Assembly (NCBI GenBank): GCA_013397795.1
Contig: VZTJ01004488.1
Span: forward strand, 372,001 to 436,000
Source: Orthonyx spaldingii
Lineage: Eukaryota > Chordata > Aves > Passeriformes > Orthonychidae
DNA length: 64,000 nt
Direction of reading: 5' to 3'
A program made the position numbers and the translations under genes. How positions within the stretch are numbered: the stretch's first letter is position 1; every line of letters begins with the position of its first letter. A model generated the notes under the pieces. That model searched no databases and had not been told where the DNA came from. It saw only the letters and a program-made list of their open reading frames with translations. Below, piece after piece: positions 61,620 to 64,000 of this stretch.

Positions 61620-63060
61620 GATGTATCAGCCATCCCGGAGGAGAAAAACCAACAAAATAATAATAATTTACAGCAACTCAGAAAAATGTCATTAGATCTT
61701 CAAAAAGACACAGTTGAGAAAGATGCACACACTGGTTAAAACCAACATTCATCAGAGAAAGGACTGGAAGAAAGTTAGTATTTTGCCAATACTTCTGTAG
61801 ACAAAATAGGGCAACCAGGTAATTATAGGCCTGTCAGTTTGACATCTATTCCAGGCAGAGTGATGGACTTGCTGATAGGAAAGTCAATTAATAAAGTATT
61901 AAAACAGTGCAATTTAATTAATGGCAATCAACACAGATTAATGGAAGAAAGATCTTATCAAATTAACGTGCTATTTTTATAAGACTATAAATTTGGTGGA
62001 TAAAAGGAATTGTGGTAATATTTTATACTTTGACTTTGGATGTATTTGCCATACAGTACTATCAGTGATTCTGGCAGAAATCAGAACTAACATGATGAAC
62101 TCTTCCAGACAACCAACTTGTTTTAAAGCTGGCTAGCATGGGATCCAACAGTCTAGCCCAAAGTGGGGCTCAGACAGTGAGTTCTGCAGGGACTGCTTAT
62201 CAGCCCTCTGTCAATTAACAACGTTTCCAGTAATACAGAAGAAAGCACTGCCTTTGCTAATACTACTGTTCAAGGAACCAAAATCTGGAAGTGGGCAGTA
62301 GTGGGCAATGCCTTTTTGTCATTGCTCGAGGAGCAGGTGCAAAAGAAATACCAGGTGTTTCCATGTCACCCAATATAAAGGATCTATTTAAGAACAAATA
62401 TCTCAGGCCTCACTTCACGTAAAAGTTCTTCTCTGGGAAGCTGAGACTGAAGAATGAACTGTGGGTCCTGACAGACCCTCAGCTGAGCTCCAGAGCCCTC
62501 TGAAGTCGTGTTGCCAAGAAGGCCAGTGCAATCTTTGTGTGTGTGCAGAAATGCTATCCATCAAAGGGCAGTAAAGGGCTTCTCTTACTTCTGCATTTGG
62601 TATTCAAATAATGTCGGTCCTGATATCAGCAGCTCAGGAGGGATGTTGGCAAATTTGAGGCAGTTCAAAGAAGAATCACAAGAATATGAATTTAAAAAAT
62701 GGCAATAAAATGGAATGACTCCACAGGGTAAGTCTATTTAGATTTAGTATATCAAAGGAAGATCTATGGAATAACTCGATTATGGTTTGTAAGTGCTTTC
62801 ATGTGGAACGGACACTGCCTAATAGGGGAGTGTTTGCTCTGGTATAAAAATATACAAGGAAGTCCAATGGAAAGTCGAAAGCACATAATTGCTGTTACAA
62901 TAAGAATAGGCAACTACTAAAAACATCTACCATTCCCTGTGATAAAGCTGGATGTCTTTTCTAACTAGTTCTTCTCAAGTCCTTCTCTTGTTCAACTGGA
63001 ATCAATTCCAGGTAAGCTAATGACCCATGCTGAAGAGTCAGAAATGGTCTTAAGGTGGTG
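61620..63060 (+). mobile_element. Ancient CR1-superfamily LINE, reverse transcriptase to 3' part, inactive
   Basis: Reading along the plus strand, the RT domain starts with GNYRPVSLTSIPG (from 61818), a hallmark of CR1/L3 LINEs. It continues with NGNQHRLMEERSYQIN (about 61922-61970), the counterpart of the NQHGFxxGRSxxTNL motif. A 'VLQGLLISPL' remnant of the (G)VPQGSVLGPLLF motif follows at about 62185. The catalytic box FADDT is FANTT at 62253-62267, so both aspartates are lost. The 3' region follows at 62630-63050 ('tttagatttagtatatcaaagg', 'aagctggatgtcttttct'). Stops and frameshifts are frequent. It is a dead copy, in the same direction as the LINE at 59.7 kb and more extended on its 5' side. 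Confidence 0.75.
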
Positions 63061-64000
63061 TACACCCTTTACATCTGTGAATGCAGCTGTAACATACATT
63101 TTTAAGTAAATAAAAAAAAAAAGATGTTTCCAAGTGAAGAATGGGATCCAAATCTAGCTCATGAGAGTTTCTAGTGCACATCAAGAGGGCCTTCATGAAT
63201 TGATGGGGGTGGTGTTTCTTTGGGAGCCTGCTTATTTTTCAGTGCTACCAAAAAAGCTGGCAACACAACGGGTTACACTGAGGTTTTGGAGAACAGCTCC
63301 TAGAAGCACATCCAGTTGTCATGTTTCCATCTCACATTTGCCTCCACCAGCATCATGCTGATGGGTGCAACTGAGGAAGCAAAACCTGCTTAAGAGGGAT
63401 TTGGTTCAGGTCATGCACTTGTTTGGAAAACAACTCCCCAAGGAAACTTATTCCTCAAGTGAAAAATGAGTGTTATACATCCCTAAAAGAAAAGAGAGCT
63501 TAATGGCAAGGGGTTGGAGTGTGTTCAATCTTAAAAGGTTAGGAATAACTAGTCACAGTATTTCATATCTTCTCTTGCATATAAGGGTTTCCCTGGAATG
63601 TGCAAACATAGCACTTTGCTTCCTGATCTTACACCCATGGCTGTGCTCTACTCACCGGGCCCATTACAAAAGAATTAGAAATATGCTCACCCTTCCCGCC
63701 ATGCCCCTTTTTCTTCCCTTAGCAATACTAGTATAATTTAAAATGTGGAAAATATAAAAGAAATAGCACTTATATTTGACCAATGAGGGAGTCCTTTTCT
63801 TCAGGTTATTTCATAAAGCTAAAAGAGGGGAATGTTCAGAAGAGAATTCCACCATCTAAGATTGATTTCAATTAGCAAGGGATAACATTGATATGGATAT
63901 ACATAACACAACCACTTTTTAATTTCTGGGAATGGTGCCATCTGTGAATAATGAGAGTTAGTGGTAACAGAGAAATGTAAGATCTTACTGTGGAAGCCAA
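63061..64000. other. Non-coding unique DNA, no gene recognised
   Basis: No exon or clear repeat beyond an A run near 63111-63122. The sequence continues to the window edge without signals that I can interpret. Confidence 0.6.

Overview
This window reads as vertebrate nuclear DNA, almost certainly from a bird. The evidence is the set of interspersed repeats. Two short CR1 LINE tails carry the typical avian 3' end, with 8-bp CACAGAAT/ATTCTGTG-type terminal repeats. There is also a piece resembling a widespread avian endogenous-retrovirus LTR and several much older CR1-superfamily LINEs of the kind shared with crocodilians and turtles. The sequence is AT-rich, has few CpGs and contains no operon-like packing. 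The first 25 bases are an assembly gap.

I found no protein-coding exon, rRNA, tRNA or CRISPR that I can support. All open frames are short. The longest are either translations of a microsatellite (42.2-43.0 kb) or frames opened only by non-ATG codons. The window is best described as a gene desert or the interior of a very large intron.

Layout: 0-11.5 kb is mostly unique DNA with a minus-strand CR1 tail near 3.6 kb, a striking perfect 18-bp hairpin at 1.33 kb and small simple repeats. At 11.55-11.85 kb lies the only clearly GC- and CpG-rich stretch outside repeats, with a TATA-like box and a consensus splice donor; it is the best candidate for a promoter and first exon of an unrecognised transcript. 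A G-quadruplex-forming purine repeat follows at 12.55 kb. At 23.1-24.3 kb there is a decayed plus-strand LINE. A CR1 fragment lies at 28.2 kb and a CR1 tail at 32.2 kb. An exceptionally long, perfect hexanucleotide array of about 108 units occupies 42.19-42.84 kb, followed by a second, related hexamer array. An LTR-derived segment lies at 48.5-49.3 kb and a second LTR-like segment, on the minus strand, at 55.1-55.6 kb. The last 5 kb hold two same-strand ancient LINE copies (59.7-60.6 and 61.6-63.1 kb), one of which still shows recognisable reverse-transcriptase motifs.

Nothing here behaves as a gene system working together. The most unusual signals are the giant pure hexamer array, in which every unit has a GATA-factor consensus, the perfect hairpin, and the isolated CpG-rich TATA/splice-donor segment. 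Repeat assignments come from recalled family patterns and would need a RepeatMasker/Dfam run to name subfamilies and fix boundaries.
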